From Chromatiales bacterium (GTDB lineage Bacteria; Pseudomonadota; Gammaproteobacteria; UBA6429): a stretch of DNA of 19,024 bases. Position 1 is the stretch's first letter, and the number at the start of each line of letters is the position of its first letter. The notes beneath the pieces were generated by a model, which did not search any database, was not told the DNA's origin, and saw only the letters and a program-made list of their open reading frames with translations. Where the stretch lies: NCBI GenBank assembly GCA_027076405.1, contig JALTJN010000267.1:1-19024 (forward strand), read 5' to 3'. Both the position numbers and the translations under genes were made by a program. Positions 6,404 to 14,292 of this stretch are shown here, one piece after another.

Positions 6404-8559
6404 AGTTGGTCGATGCTGGCACTAAAGTCTATAAGCGTGGCGTTCAACGTGCCAAGTCTTATAGGGTTGCCCAGACGAGTAAAGTTATGGATATGTTTTC
6501 CAATATGCTTTACTCTGACAAGATTCGTGCAGTCATTCGTGAGTTGTCAACTAATGCCTGGGATGCTCATAAGATGGCTGGTAATACCAAAAAGGTGCCA
6601 GTGATTCATTTGCCTACTCATGCTAAACCAGAATTTTCTATTCGAGATTATGGTACTGGTCTTTCTCCAGAAGATTTGGAGAATATGTATCTGACTTATG
6701 GAGAGTCTAATAAGACCGATAGCAATGACTTTAATGGTTGCATGGGTATCGGGTCTAAGTCTCCATTTGCCTATTGTTCTCAGTTTACCACTACATCCTA
6801 CTATAACGGCAGAAAGTATATTTACATCAATGCCAAGGATGATCGTGGTATTCCTAGTCTCCAGCTATTCCATGAGGAACCAACTGATGAACCTAATGGG
6901 TTAGAGATTTCCTTTGCTTGCGATCCATCGGACTGTTATGAGTTTGAGGAAAAGGGTAAATCTGTTCTGAAATGGTTTCCCAAACCCTTCAAAGTGTACA
7001 ACGGTAAAAGTCTGGTAAAGATTGTTAATGATAACAAGTATATTTTGGAAGGCGATGGATGGAAAATTCGTAATGGGGAAAACCAGTCCTATGTCATTAT
7101 GGGATACGTTGAATATCCTATTGAATTTAAGCATTTCGGTTCTCGTAAAGAGCGTGAAAATGATTGGTATTCTTACTATAGTGACAATGATTATGTTATA
7201 TTCTTGAAGTCTGGTCTGGAATTACATGTTGACATTGGTGATGTTGACATGGATATTTCGCGTGAGGCACTACAATATAACGACCATACCATCAAGTCTA
7301 TTAAGTCAGCAATCAATAAGGTTAAAAATGACCTTGCTAAGATTGCAGAAGGTTCTATTTCTAATGCCAAAAATTACTGGGAGGCGTGTAAGGCATATTC
7401 TAGCTTTCGTCAGAATACTGCAATTCAATCTGTGTTTAATTCTGTCAATGTAAAATTTAATGGCAGAGAAGTTAAACGAAGCATTAAAGCTAAAAGCGAT
7501 AAGTATAACCTTGTGATGTTCCGTAAGGGCTATAACACTAAGCCTGAACGAACTAATAATGTTCAATCTATTAGGGCCAATAATAATGTGCATTTCATGT
7601 TGGCCGATATGAAACGTGGCAATTTTGTTGCAGTAGAAAGGTATTTGTTTAATGATAAAGCAAATTTTAGCTATCACACTACAGTCATTCTGATTTGTGC
7701 TACTGATGGAGTAGACATTCAAACTGCTAAACAAGCCTTTATTAAGGATGTTGGGTGTGATAAATCGGATGTACTTTTGTGCAGTGATGTGCCTAAACCG
7801 CCCAAACAAAAGCGTAAAAAATCTGCTCATGTTTATGAGTTGGATATGTCTGCTAATACTAATGTATATTATGCCAATAAGTCAGTAGACAGGTCTTGTT
7901 GGCAAGAGGCAGACATTGATTTTGCTAATGGTGGAATCTATGTTGAAGTAAATAATTGGATGTGTGTACCAGAAGATAGTAAAAAACCAGCCATTCGTTC
8001 TAGTAATCTGTTACGCACTCTAAAAAACTTACGAACATTGGGCATTAAGATTCCAACTATTTATGGAGTTAAGACTGCTGTTGTTAAAAAGTACCAAAAG
8101 CATAAAAAATGGAAGTCAGTATTCGAGTGGATTAGTGAACAAGCGTTCACCATTATGAATGACGAGGAATTTCTGACTGATGTTGCTATGATTGATATTT
8201 TGAATGAATACGATTCTAAATATCGAGTTTTGTCTAGTATTTTTACTTATGCAACAGAAAAAACAAAACCTGGAAATTTGGCAAAAAAACTTCTTGACAA
8301 ATGTGATTCTGTGCATAAACTTAAAAAAGATAGCGATATTGATGTTGTGGCAAAAAGAACAGCATTGTCTCTTATTAAGAGTGAGCTATCTCTTAAGCCA
8401 CAACAACCCAAAAAAGCACAAGAATTTAGCCAATTTTTTGATGAAGTCTGGAAAAGATATGAGATTTTGTCATTAATTGGAGATTGGCGGGTCAGAAGTG
8501 CTGAAAGTGCTAATATTGTTGTTCGTACTATGAACCTTATTGATGAAAGGACGAAATGA
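6400..8559 (+). CDS. rIIA: RIIA-like protein with GHKL ATPase domain, 719 aa
   Basis: Length (719) nearly equals T4 RIIA (725). The N-terminal ATP-binding fold shows the N-box ELSTNAWDAH (E48, N52), the G1 box DYGTGLS (83-89) and the glycine-rich lid NGCMGIGSKSPF (112-123). The match to RIIA around KIRAVIREL, DAH and GSKSPF is good. RIIA is a membrane-associated phage protein acting with RIIB; in T4 the pair is needed on hosts carrying the RexAB exclusion system. The gene is directly followed by an rIIB-like gene with overlapping stop and start, as in T4 relatives. The C-terminal half (residues 340-719) is divergent and Lys-rich. Confidence 0.85.
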   Translation: MKLVDAGTKVYKRGVQRAKSYRVAQTSKVMDMFSNMLYSDKIRAVIRELSTNAWDAHKMAGNTKKVPVIHLPTHAKPEFSIRDYGTGLSPEDLENMYLTYGESNKTDSNDFNGCMGIGSKSPFAYCSQFTTTSYYNGRKYIYINAKDDRGIPSLQLFHEEPTDEPNGLEISFACDPSDCYEFEEKGKSVLKWFPKPFKVYNGKSLVKIVNDNKYILEGDGWKIRNGENQSYVIMGYVEYPIEFKHFGSRKERENDWYSYYSDNDYVIFLKSGLELHVDIGDVDMDISREALQYNDHTIKSIKSAINKVKNDLAKIAEGSISNAKNYWEACKAYSSFRQNTAIQSVFNSVNVKFNGREVKRSIKAKSDKYNLVMFRKGYNTKPERTNNVQSIRANNNVHFMLADMKRGNFVAVERYLFNDKANFSYHTTVILICATDGVDIQTAKQAFIKDVGCDKSDVLLCSDVPKPPKQKRKKSAHVYELDMSANTNVYYANKSVDRSCWQEADIDFANGGIYVEVNNWMCVPEDSKKPAIRSSNLLRTLKNLRTLGIKIPTIYGVKTAVVKKYQKHKKWKSVFEWISEQAFTIMNDEEFLTDVAMIDILNEYDSKYRVLSSIFTYATEKTKPGNLAKKLLDKCDSVHKLKKDSDIDVVAKRTALSLIKSELSLKPQQPKKAQEFSQFFDEVWKRYEILSLIGDWRVRSAESANIVVRTMNLIDERTK

Positions 8560-9533
8560 TGTCTGTTCCGTTTCTGTTTTCTGGTGATGTTTTGACTGTG
8601 GTTATTAAGGGGGCTGCTCATTCGGTTCCCACTTCTCATCCGAATTTTGCGGCTATTCGAGATGCCCTGCATGATGGTGATGAAGATGCTATTGAGGAAT
8701 TGCTTGAGGAACCTTCTAGCACCTATACATCATCTCCGTGTGATACTACGCATGGTCGTGTCGTTGTTAGAGATGGCCAGGTGTTTTATAATGGCAAAGT
8801 GCTTGATAACCAAGGTCTTGTTGATCGTATTTTGTTGTTACAACGCCAGGGCCTTCCGTTCGATGGTATGGCGAAGTTTATTGAGCGTCTCTACAACAAT
8901 ATGAGTCGCCGTGCCCGTAATGAGTTGTTGTCATTCATTGACCGTAATGGATTGACTATTGATTCCGAGGGGTATTTGTTGGCCTATAAGGCCGTGAGAT
9001 CAGATTACAAGGATAAGTATTCTGGCACTATTGACAATAGCCCTGGTCGTGTTGTTAGTATGGATCGTGCTAAGGTTGATGACGATTTCAGACGACATTG
9101 TTCGTATGGCCTACATGCTGGTGCTCTTGAGTATGTGTACTGGTATGGTAGTGCTGGAGATCGTATTATTATTGTTCGCATTGATCCTGCAGATGTTGTT
9201 TCTGTTCCTTCTGATTGTGATTGTCAAAAACTGCGTGTGTGTCGTTACGAAGTAGTTAGCGACTATGATGGGGAATTGGAGAAGGTATGCTATGATAGCG
9301 AAAACCTTGCCGACAACCTGTATAGTGACGATTATGAAGATGATGATTACGATTGGGAAGAATTGTGCGATGAAGATGACTGCTTTGATGATGGAGATGT
9401 GTGTAGCTGTGTACCCAACTGTTATATCAATGACACCAATGAACCAGTAAAAAAGTCAATGAAGTACGGCACTAAACCGTCTGGACAACGTTACTACAAC
9501 AGGAGGGACGAGAAAGGTAGATTTACTAAGTAA
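8556..9533 (+). CDS. rIIB: RIIB-like protein, 325 aa, with acidic cysteine-bearing C-terminal extension
   Basis: Start is ATG 8556 (a second ATG follows at 8559), overlapping the rIIA-like stop, with GAAAGGACG upstream. The core (about residues 100-235) carries RIIB features: an FIERLYNN helix, GYLLAYKAVRSDYKDKYSG, DNSPGRVVSM, a CSYGLHAGALEYV segment, GDRIIIVRIDPADVVSVP, and LRVCRYEVV. This is close to the conserved core of T4 RIIB (312 aa). After it comes an extension of about 75 residues dominated by Asp, Glu and Tyr with five Cys, ending in a basic RRDEKGRFTK tail. The pair probably forms a complex at the membrane. The last rII codon is followed within 20 bases by a strong terminator. Confidence 0.85.
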   Translation: MMSVPFLFSGDVLTVVIKGAAHSVPTSHPNFAAIRDALHDGDEDAIEELLEEPSSTYTSSPCDTTHGRVVVRDGQVFYNGKVLDNQGLVDRILLLQRQGLPFDGMAKFIERLYNNMSRRARNELLSFIDRNGLTIDSEGYLLAYKAVRSDYKDKYSGTIDNSPGRVVSMDRAKVDDDFRRHCSYGLHAGALEYVYWYGSAGDRIIIVRIDPADVVSVPSDCDCQKLRVCRYEVVSDYDGELEKVCYDSENLADNLYSDDYEDDDYDWEELCDEDDCFDDGDVCSCVPNCYINDTNEPVKKSMKYGTKPSGQRYYNRRDEKGRFTK

Positions 9534-9552
9534 CGCCCGTCCTTTCATCATA

Positions 9553-9587
9553 GGGAGTGTAGGCTACGGCCTATGCTCCCCTTTTTT
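9553..9587 (+). terminator. Strong intrinsic terminator after rIIB-like gene
   Basis: A 12-bp stem (GGGAGTGTAGGC with GCCTATGCTCCC, two G-U pairs) closed by the tetraloop TACG and followed by C and six T. It ends the transcript from the rII-like genes. The next gene starts only 12 bases later, so it depends on read-through or on a promoter hidden in this stretch. Confidence 0.9.
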
Positions 9588-9598
9588 GTGGAATTGTT

Positions 9599-9967
9599 AT
9601 GATAATGCCATCAGAAGCACTACTGTATGTGTATTATAGGTGTTCTAATTGTGGTAATTTACATCCAGAATTTCGTCCAGGGGAATTGAAGGTATCAAGG
9701 TTGCTGGTGTGTGATGTGTGCGGGCATACTGATCGTACTGAGCCATTACAGAGCATAACCGTTAAATTTAAGAAACGAGGCATATCAAAAGAGTCCAGAA
9801 GTACGCATAGAGATATAAATGACATACTAGAATCACTAGAGTTTGCGGGCTATACTAGGCGTAGATGTAAGATTATAGCTCGCCAAATACTCTCTAAGTC
9901 TCCAGGTCTATCCGATGATGAATTATTAGCTAAGATAATTGAACACCATGAACAAACTCAGACCTAA
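9599..9967 (+). CDS. Zinc-ribbon protein with RuvA-domain-III-like C-terminus, 122 aa
   Basis: Two parts are visible. Residues 10-50 hold a zinc ribbon, CSNC (15-18) and CDVC (38-41) around beta-like segments. Residues 72-118 look like a three-helix bundle: DINDILESLEFAGY, then CKIIARQILSK, then LSDDELLAKIIEH. This resembles the RuvB-binding third domain of RuvA, which also begins with a helix ending in LGY and closes with a SSExLIxxAL helix. The next gene is RuvB and overlaps this one, which strengthens the idea that this protein substitutes for RuvA or loads RuvB onto DNA. The domain call is by eye and not tested by a search. Confidence 0.6.
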   Translation: MIMPSEALLYVYYRCSNCGNLHPEFRPGELKVSRLLVCDVCGHTDRTEPLQSITVKFKKRGISKESRSTHRDINDILESLEFAGYTRRRCKIIARQILSKSPGLSDDELLAKIIEHHEQTQT

Positions 9968-10823
9968 AGGATTGGACGATATAATTGGGCAGGAAAGAAT
10001 TGTTCATTTATTACGTATTATTTCTTCTTCTGCTCAAACTCGCAATGATGTTATTCCTCATATACTATTAAGCGGTCCACCTGGATTAGGTAAGACAAGC
10101 ATGGCTATGGCTTTGGCAAATGATGTGGGCCGTCCTATTAAGGTATTAAATGGTGGAGCAATTCGTACTATTAAAGATATATTGCCCACATTACTAAAGA
10201 CAAAACAGTATGGTATCATATTTATAGATGAAATACATAGACTTCCAATTACAGTCGAAGAATTTATGTATCCAGTAATGGAGGATTTTCGGGCCGATCT
10301 CAAGAAAAAATCCGTTGAATTAAAGCCATTCACCCTGATTGGTGCTACAACGGCCTGTGGCGGTCTCTCAGAGCCTTTTCGGGATAGGTTCGTCTACCAC
10401 CTTGGGTTAGAATTTTATGCGTTAGATGAGCTATCTCGGCTTGTGACCGCCAATGCTGCCGCTCTTGGGATTTTGATTGACGATCGGGCCAAACTTGCTA
10501 TATGTAAAATGTCCAGGGGTACTCCTAGGATTGCCAATAATATACTTATTTGGTTAAGAGATCATTTTGCTAGTAAAAACGTTACTATTTCAGATAAAGA
10601 TGTCTTAAAGGTTGGTAAAAATATAGGGATTGATTCTAATGGTTTGTCTACCGTTGATCGAAAGTATATTGAGATACTAAGGAAGTCTGATGGTCCAGTT
10701 GGACTATCTACTATAGCTGGTATGTTGAGTGTGTCAGAAGGTACGGTCAAAGATGGTATTGAGCCGTATCTATTACGTTTGGGTCTTATCAAAAAGACTA
10801 GGAAAGGACGTATGCTATGTTGA
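9948..10823 (+). CDS. ruvB: Holliday junction branch-migration helicase RuvB, phage type, 291 aa
   Basis: Begins MNKLRPKGLDDIIGQ, the usual start of the RuvB ATPase core, so ATG 9948 is preferred over a TTG at 9939. Walker A GPPGLGKT (43-50), Walker B FIDEIH (92-97), sensor GATT (132-135), FRDRF (144-148, likely arginine finger), sensor-2 motif RGTPRIAN (190-197), and a C-terminal winged helix with DRKYIE, GPVGLSTIA and EPYLLRLGL. It is shorter than host RuvB (about 335) because the N-terminal extension is missing. RuvB hexamers drive branch migration of DNA junctions using ATP. No RuvA or RuvC homologue is obvious here, apart from the RuvA-like tail of the preceding protein, whose 3' end it overlaps by 20 bases. 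Confidence 0.93.
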   Translation: MNKLRPKGLDDIIGQERIVHLLRIISSSAQTRNDVIPHILLSGPPGLGKTSMAMALANDVGRPIKVLNGGAIRTIKDILPTLLKTKQYGIIFIDEIHRLPITVEEFMYPVMEDFRADLKKKSVELKPFTLIGATTACGGLSEPFRDRFVYHLGLEFYALDELSRLVTANAAALGILIDDRAKLAICKMSRGTPRIANNILIWLRDHFASKNVTISDKDVLKVGKNIGIDSNGLSTVDRKYIEILRKSDGPVGLSTIAGMLSVSEGTVKDGIEPYLLRLGLIKKTRKGRMLC

Positions 10824-11305
10824 GAAAAAGGTTGATTTTGGGGGCACAAGATTCTATTATGCACGCTGTTGCTAAAGGTCAACATGATCCTGATAATGGC
10901 GTTAAGGTTGGCGATTTATGTTTATATGAGTGGCATGGTAGATATATTTATGTTGTTAGAGAGATTGTCAGAGTAAGGAAGGACGGCAATAATGTAAAAT
11001 ATGTAGGTGTTATAGATAAGCAATATTTTAGTCAGAAATATCCCACGCATAGTTGGCGTGCATACTATTATCATGCTAACAAATATCCTGATGGAACGCA
11101 ATTTCCTTCATTGGCTGTTATTCAACGGGTTGCTAATGAATATAAACCATATAAAAGTAGTAAAAAAATTATTGTTACTTCTGTATTAAATATTGAAACT
11201 ATTGATCTAAAAACAATAGAAGATAATTACGATCACGAAATCAAACGTGCAGAACAGTATCGTGATATGGTTTTGGGACTTTATAACAATAGACATAATC
11301 TTTAA
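10817..11305 (+). CDS. Hypothetical protein, 162 aa
   Basis: ATG 10817 lies inside the end of ruvB, with AGGAAAGGA upstream. The N-terminal two thirds look like a beta-barrel type fold (VGDLCLYEWHGRYIYVVREI, VKYVGVIDKQYF), recalling small SH3-like modules with a KVGDL turn. The C-terminus (residues 125-160) is helical and charged (EDNYDHEIKRAEQYRDMV). It is soluble and Tyr-rich. A nucleic-acid or protein adaptor role is possible but not shown. Its neighbours (RuvB before, a zinc-ribbon protein after) suggest a DNA-metabolism block. Confidence 0.65.
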   Translation: MLRKRLILGAQDSIMHAVAKGQHDPDNGVKVGDLCLYEWHGRYIYVVREIVRVRKDGNNVKYVGVIDKQYFSQKYPTHSWRAYYYHANKYPDGTQFPSLAVIQRVANEYKPYKSSKKIIVTSVLNIETIDLKTIEDNYDHEIKRAEQYRDMVLGLYNNRHNL

Positions 11306-11316
11306 GGAATAATCAG

Positions 11317-11841
11317 ATGCCGCGTGGTAAAAAGAAATGTCCGTCTTGTGGTACTTATACTGGTCCTAGAGCCTATAATTGTCCTTCGTGTAATTATGAA
11401 TTTATTAGTAGGTCTACTACTCCAGTAACGTATTCTGCTGAATTATCAGTTGAACACAATACTATTCCACCAAAACCTAAGAAAAAGAAGCGTAAGACTG
11501 TTAGAAGGCGTAGACGTAAAACCCCAGAAGAATCTAATATTGATTGGCGTGAATTACAACCTGGAGATTTTATTCGTACTATTGCTGGCGTTGGTCCTTA
11601 TTGGGAGCTAGAAGATGGCACTACTAAATTCATGGGCTATACTGGTAAGTTTATGGTGAAGTCTTTAGATAGTAATGGAATCCATGCTTATCCAGCAGAT
11701 AAAAAGAATAGTGGGCATTGTTATATTTATATGGGAGATAAGAAAGTTGGTCCATGTGGTATAATTAATGTATCACATAAAATAAAGATATTGAATAGGA
11801 AACCATCTATTACTAATATTGTGATGAGTAGGTCGGCTTAG
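11317..11841 (+). CDS. Zinc-ribbon protein with basic linker, 174 aa
   Basis: Residues 8-25 hold two CPSC knuckles (C8, C11, C22, C25), a short treble-clef or rubredoxin-like zinc site. A proline and lysine/arginine-rich linker follows (about residues 50-68, with KPKKKKRK and RRRRRK). Then comes a beta-rich domain starting WRELQPGDFIRTIAGVGPYW, again with a PGD turn typical of SH3-like barrels. The basic linker suggests DNA or RNA binding. AAGGA lies before ATG 11317, 11 bases after the previous stop. Similar N-terminal MPRGKKxCPxC proteins occur in other phages, to my memory, without known function. Confidence 0.75.
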   Translation: MPRGKKKCPSCGTYTGPRAYNCPSCNYEFISRSTTPVTYSAELSVEHNTIPPKPKKKKRKTVRRRRRKTPEESNIDWRELQPGDFIRTIAGVGPYWELEDGTTKFMGYTGKFMVKSLDSNGIHAYPADKKNSGHCYIYMGDKKVGPCGIINVSHKIKILNRKPSITNIVMSRSA

Positions 11842-11857
11842 TGTTTCACCTAATGTT

Positions 11858-11887
11858 TTAACTTTGGATAGTCTGTTTTGGTAAAAT
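11858..11887 (+). promoter_or_regulatory. Weak candidate promoter
   Basis: TTAACT (11858-11863), an 18-base spacer ending in TGG, then TAAAAT (11882-11887); the TGG gives an extended -10. Transcription would begin only a few bases before the next gene's ribosome binding site, which argues against it for that gene but not for later ones. Confidence 0.28.
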
Positions 11888-11899
11888 AGCGAGTGAGTT

Positions 11900-12043
11900 A
11901 TGCGTAAAAGATATAGAAAGAAACGTAATAATGTTTTTGGTACAATGTTGTTTTGGTTATTTATGTGGCTTACGTCTGCTACTGCTGCATATTTTGTTGC
12001 ACAATACGTCTTGTCGATATTAGGTAAGGAGATGCCGTTTTGA
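11900..12043 (+). CDS. Tiny single-span membrane protein, 47 aa
   Basis: ATG 11900 with GAGTGAG just before it; the frame ends in TGA at 12041-12043. The product has a very basic N-terminus (MRKRYRKKRNN) followed by one hydrophobic span (about residues 13-42, rich in Trp, Phe and Ala). This is the positive-inside arrangement, with the N-terminus in the cytoplasm. Its final codons contain the AAGGAG that serves the next small gene. Function unknown. Confidence 0.55.
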   Translation: MRKRYRKKRNNVFGTMLFWLFMWLTSATAAYFVAQYVLSILGKEMPF

Positions 12044-12132
12044 ACAGAGACCTACTAATACTAACATTTATTATACTTCCATTATTACTAATGAGTGTAC
12101 GATATTATGAGCGACACAAAGAAAAAGAATAG
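12040..12132 (+). CDS. Tiny membrane peptide, 30 aa, TTG start
   Basis: TTG at 12040 overlaps the previous stop and has a strong AAGGAG eight bases upstream. It reads (M)NRDLLILTFIILPLLLMSV then a charged tail (RYYERHKEKE). The single hydrophobic span with a strongly charged C-terminus is typical of small phage membrane peptides. It overlaps the start of the next gene in another frame. Support comes mainly from the ribosome binding site and the clear topology; length alone would be weak evidence. Confidence 0.4.
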   Translation: MNRDLLILTFIILPLLLMSVRYYERHKEKE

Positions 12133-12751
12133 ATTAAAGTTTAGTCGAGCTTATCTAGTTGGTCCTATGGACCATGATAGAGAATCTGGCAGACAATGGA
12201 GAGAAGATTTATCCCAATGGCTCTTGGAAAAACTCCAAGTAATCGTATTTGACCCCTATAATAAACCTTTGCACGATATTCATAGGGATGGCTTAGAAGA
12301 TGATGATAATTATTTTTACAGAGAACTAGCATTGGAAACAGAGCGATGGGAATTGATGCGTGAGTACATGAAACCTGTCGTAGCGACTGATTTACGAATG
12401 GTTGACAATGTAGATTTTTTGATTGTAAATCTAGACATTGAAAAACATCCATGCGGGACATTCGATGAGTGTTTTACGGCTGATAATCAGAATAAACCAG
12501 TCATTATCTATTGTCCACAAGGAAAATCGAAAATATATCACTGGCTTTGGGGTAGACTAAAACCAGAACTATTCTTTGATGATTGGGATGATGTAAAAGC
12601 CTATCTTGAACACGTTGCGTTTGCTCCAGATGATGAAATTGATTGTTTGGATAGGTGGAAATTTTTTGATATAGAAAATCTAATACTTGATGTTGTTAAA
12701 CAAGAATATTTACTATTACCATTAGAAAAATACAAAAATGAACTCTCATAG
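12107..12751 (+). CDS. Nucleoside 2-deoxyribosyltransferase-like protein, 214 aa
   Basis: The N-terminal AYLVGPMD (about residues 15-22) and the later NVDFLIVNLD...CGTFDE (about residues 101-121) match the hallmark strands and the catalytic Glu region (GTxxE) of the deoxyribosyltransferase fold. Members cleave or exchange the N-glycosidic bond of deoxynucleosides; relatives hydrolyse nucleotides. Between and after these motifs are insertions rich in Asp and Trp (residues 55-100 and 135-200) that are not typical, so the substrate is uncertain. ATG 12107 is preferred over GTG 12095. The gene overlaps the following glycosyltransferase by 14 bases, which may indicate a link to sugar or nucleotide-sugar chemistry. 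Confidence 0.7.
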   Translation: MSDTKKKNRLKFSRAYLVGPMDHDRESGRQWREDLSQWLLEKLQVIVFDPYNKPLHDIHRDGLEDDDNYFYRELALETERWELMREYMKPVVATDLRMVDNVDFLIVNLDIEKHPCGTFDECFTADNQNKPVIIYCPQGKSKIYHWLWGRLKPELFFDDWDDVKAYLEHVAFAPDDEIDCLDRWKFFDIENLILDVVKQEYLLLPLEKYKNELS

Positions 12752-13472
12752 AATAACCATCATTACTTCTGTGTTTGATGCTGGCGATTTGCTAGAGCCT
12801 TTTATTGAGAATGTATTACAACAGTCTGTGTTTTATGACTGTTTATGGTATTTGGTGTGCTGTAATGATTCTTTAACTCACTCAGATGAGCTTATATGTC
12901 ATAATTTGGCTGCTGAATATCCAGACAATGTGCGATTTTACCACTTAAATCCAGACCCAGGCATATATGGCGTTTGGAATTATGTTGTTAAACAGTGTGA
13001 TACAGAATATATAACTAATGCTAATGTAGATGATAGACTACATCCAAAATGTATAGAACGACATGTTCAAGTCTTAGACGAAAACCCAGATATAGACCTG
13101 ACATATTGCTATAATAAGTGTTCTTTTGATCCAAACAAATCCTTTGATGATATTCCAGACTATGCCAGATACCCAACCGCTGAATTTTCCCCCAAAGCTA
13201 TGCTAAGAGGGAATCTTCCTCATAACCATCCAGTCTGGAGAAAATCACTACATGATAGATTTGGTTTCTTTGATACATCGCTATTTTCTGCTGCTGATTG
13301 GGAGTTTTGGCTTAGGTGTGTCGTTGGTGGAGCCAAATTTCGGCTTATTCCAGAAACTCTTGGGCTATATTATTGGAATCCTGGTGGTATATCCACTAAT
13401 CCAGAAACAGTAATAGAAAAGAGAATAGAAGAAAATAATGTGCTCAAACAATATCAAGCACTCATACAATGA
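12738..13472 (+). CDS. Family 2 type glycosyltransferase, 244 aa
   Basis: GT-A fold signatures: N-terminal RITIITSVFDAGDLLEPFI, the acidic nucleotide-sugar and metal site NVDD (residues 96-99), and ADWEFWLR (186-193), matching the ED-motif helix with a likely catalytic Asp/Glu. HNHPVW at 163-168 fits an acceptor-side loop. No membrane span is seen, so it is probably a soluble enzyme. Phage glycosyltransferases modify phage DNA bases, virion proteins or host surface sugars; the target is not visible. It is the first of three consecutive glycosyltransferase-like genes, overlapping both neighbours. Confidence 0.85.
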   Translation: MNSHRITIITSVFDAGDLLEPFIENVLQQSVFYDCLWYLVCCNDSLTHSDELICHNLAAEYPDNVRFYHLNPDPGIYGVWNYVVKQCDTEYITNANVDDRLHPKCIERHVQVLDENPDIDLTYCYNKCSFDPNKSFDDIPDYARYPTAEFSPKAMLRGNLPHNHPVWRKSLHDRFGFFDTSLFSAADWEFWLRCVVGGAKFRLIPETLGLYYWNPGGISTNPETVIEKRIEENNVLKQYQALIQ

Positions 13473-14292
13473 AAATACAGAAAAGGGTCGTGTGATTGCC
13501 CAAAATTCTACATGTTTTATTGGCGGACTTGCCCGAAATATAGGCAGTCATCTTGAGCACACAATGTTTTCTCTGCTTCAACAGCTATCTAATCAATTTT
13601 CTAGTTCAATTACATATATATACGAAAATGATAGTACAGATAATACTAAAAATGTTTTGTGTGAGTGGTCTAATGGTAGTACACAAATAGCACAATGTAA
13701 CACTCTTAATCATCCACGTATGAGTGATTTTAGTGCTAGACGAATACAGCTAATGTGTTACTATAGAAATAATATATTAGAGAAGTTATATGATGTAATT
13801 AATGAATTTGATTACTTTATTATGCTGGATTTAGACCTATACTGGTTTGACATTAATGGTATAATGAATACCATTGGTCAGTCTAACTGGGATGGCGTTG
13901 CGTCAAACGGAAGAAAATACAAATCGTTTAGCAGGAAAAACAACATATACTATGATATATTCGGCCATCGTGAACTAGACGAGCCGCTCTCTATTAACCC
14001 AATGCAAGGTGGTCGTATTCCAAAATTACAAGATAAATATGCTGGGCTTAATCCTGGGGATGATATGGTCGAAGTAGCTTCGGCATTTAATGGTTTGGCA
14101 ATCTATAGAACTGAATCTATACGTCAGTGTACATATGTTCAATATGATGGGTATGCTGAACATGTAGGATTCCATCATATGATTAGACAAAAGGGAGGTC
14201 GAATATTTATCAATCCATCTCAATTAACTTTCTATGATAGGCCAACAAAAGAATATTATGACCAATACATTAGTAACAATTTGTCCATTTGA
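13438..14292 (+). CDS. Glycosyltransferase-like protein, 284 aa
   Basis: After a variable N-terminus it shows CFIGGLARNIGSHLEHT, then YENDSTDNTKNVL (62-74, as in glycosyltransferases that begin with an xNDSTDxT turn) and IMLDLDLYW (129-136) with a DxD site for a metal-bound nucleotide sugar. The frame opens at ATG 13438 inside the previous gene. GTG 13492 with AAAAGGG just upstream is an alternative start that would remove 18 residues and still keep the domain. It overlaps the next gene as well. Acceptor and sugar donor are unknown. Confidence 0.72.
   Translation: MCSNNIKHSYNENTEKGRVIAQNSTCFIGGLARNIGSHLEHTMFSLLQQLSNQFSSSITYIYENDSTDNTKNVLCEWSNGSTQIAQCNTLNHPRMSDFSARRIQLMCYYRNNILEKLYDVINEFDYFIMLDLDLYWFDINGIMNTIGQSNWDGVASNGRKYKSFSRKNNIYYDIFGHRELDEPLSINPMQGGRIPKLQDKYAGLNPGDDMVEVASAFNGLAIYRTESIRQCTYVQYDGYAEHVGFHHMIRQKGGRIFINPSQLTFYDRPTKEYYDQYISNNLSI

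Noticed and set aside
7306..7830. 174-codon minus-strand frame
   Set aside because: Lies wholly opposite the rIIA-like gene, which has clear family motifs; this is an antisense shadow.
8247..8672. 141-codon minus-strand frame
   Set aside because: Antisense to the rIIA/rIIB junction, where both sense genes are well supported.
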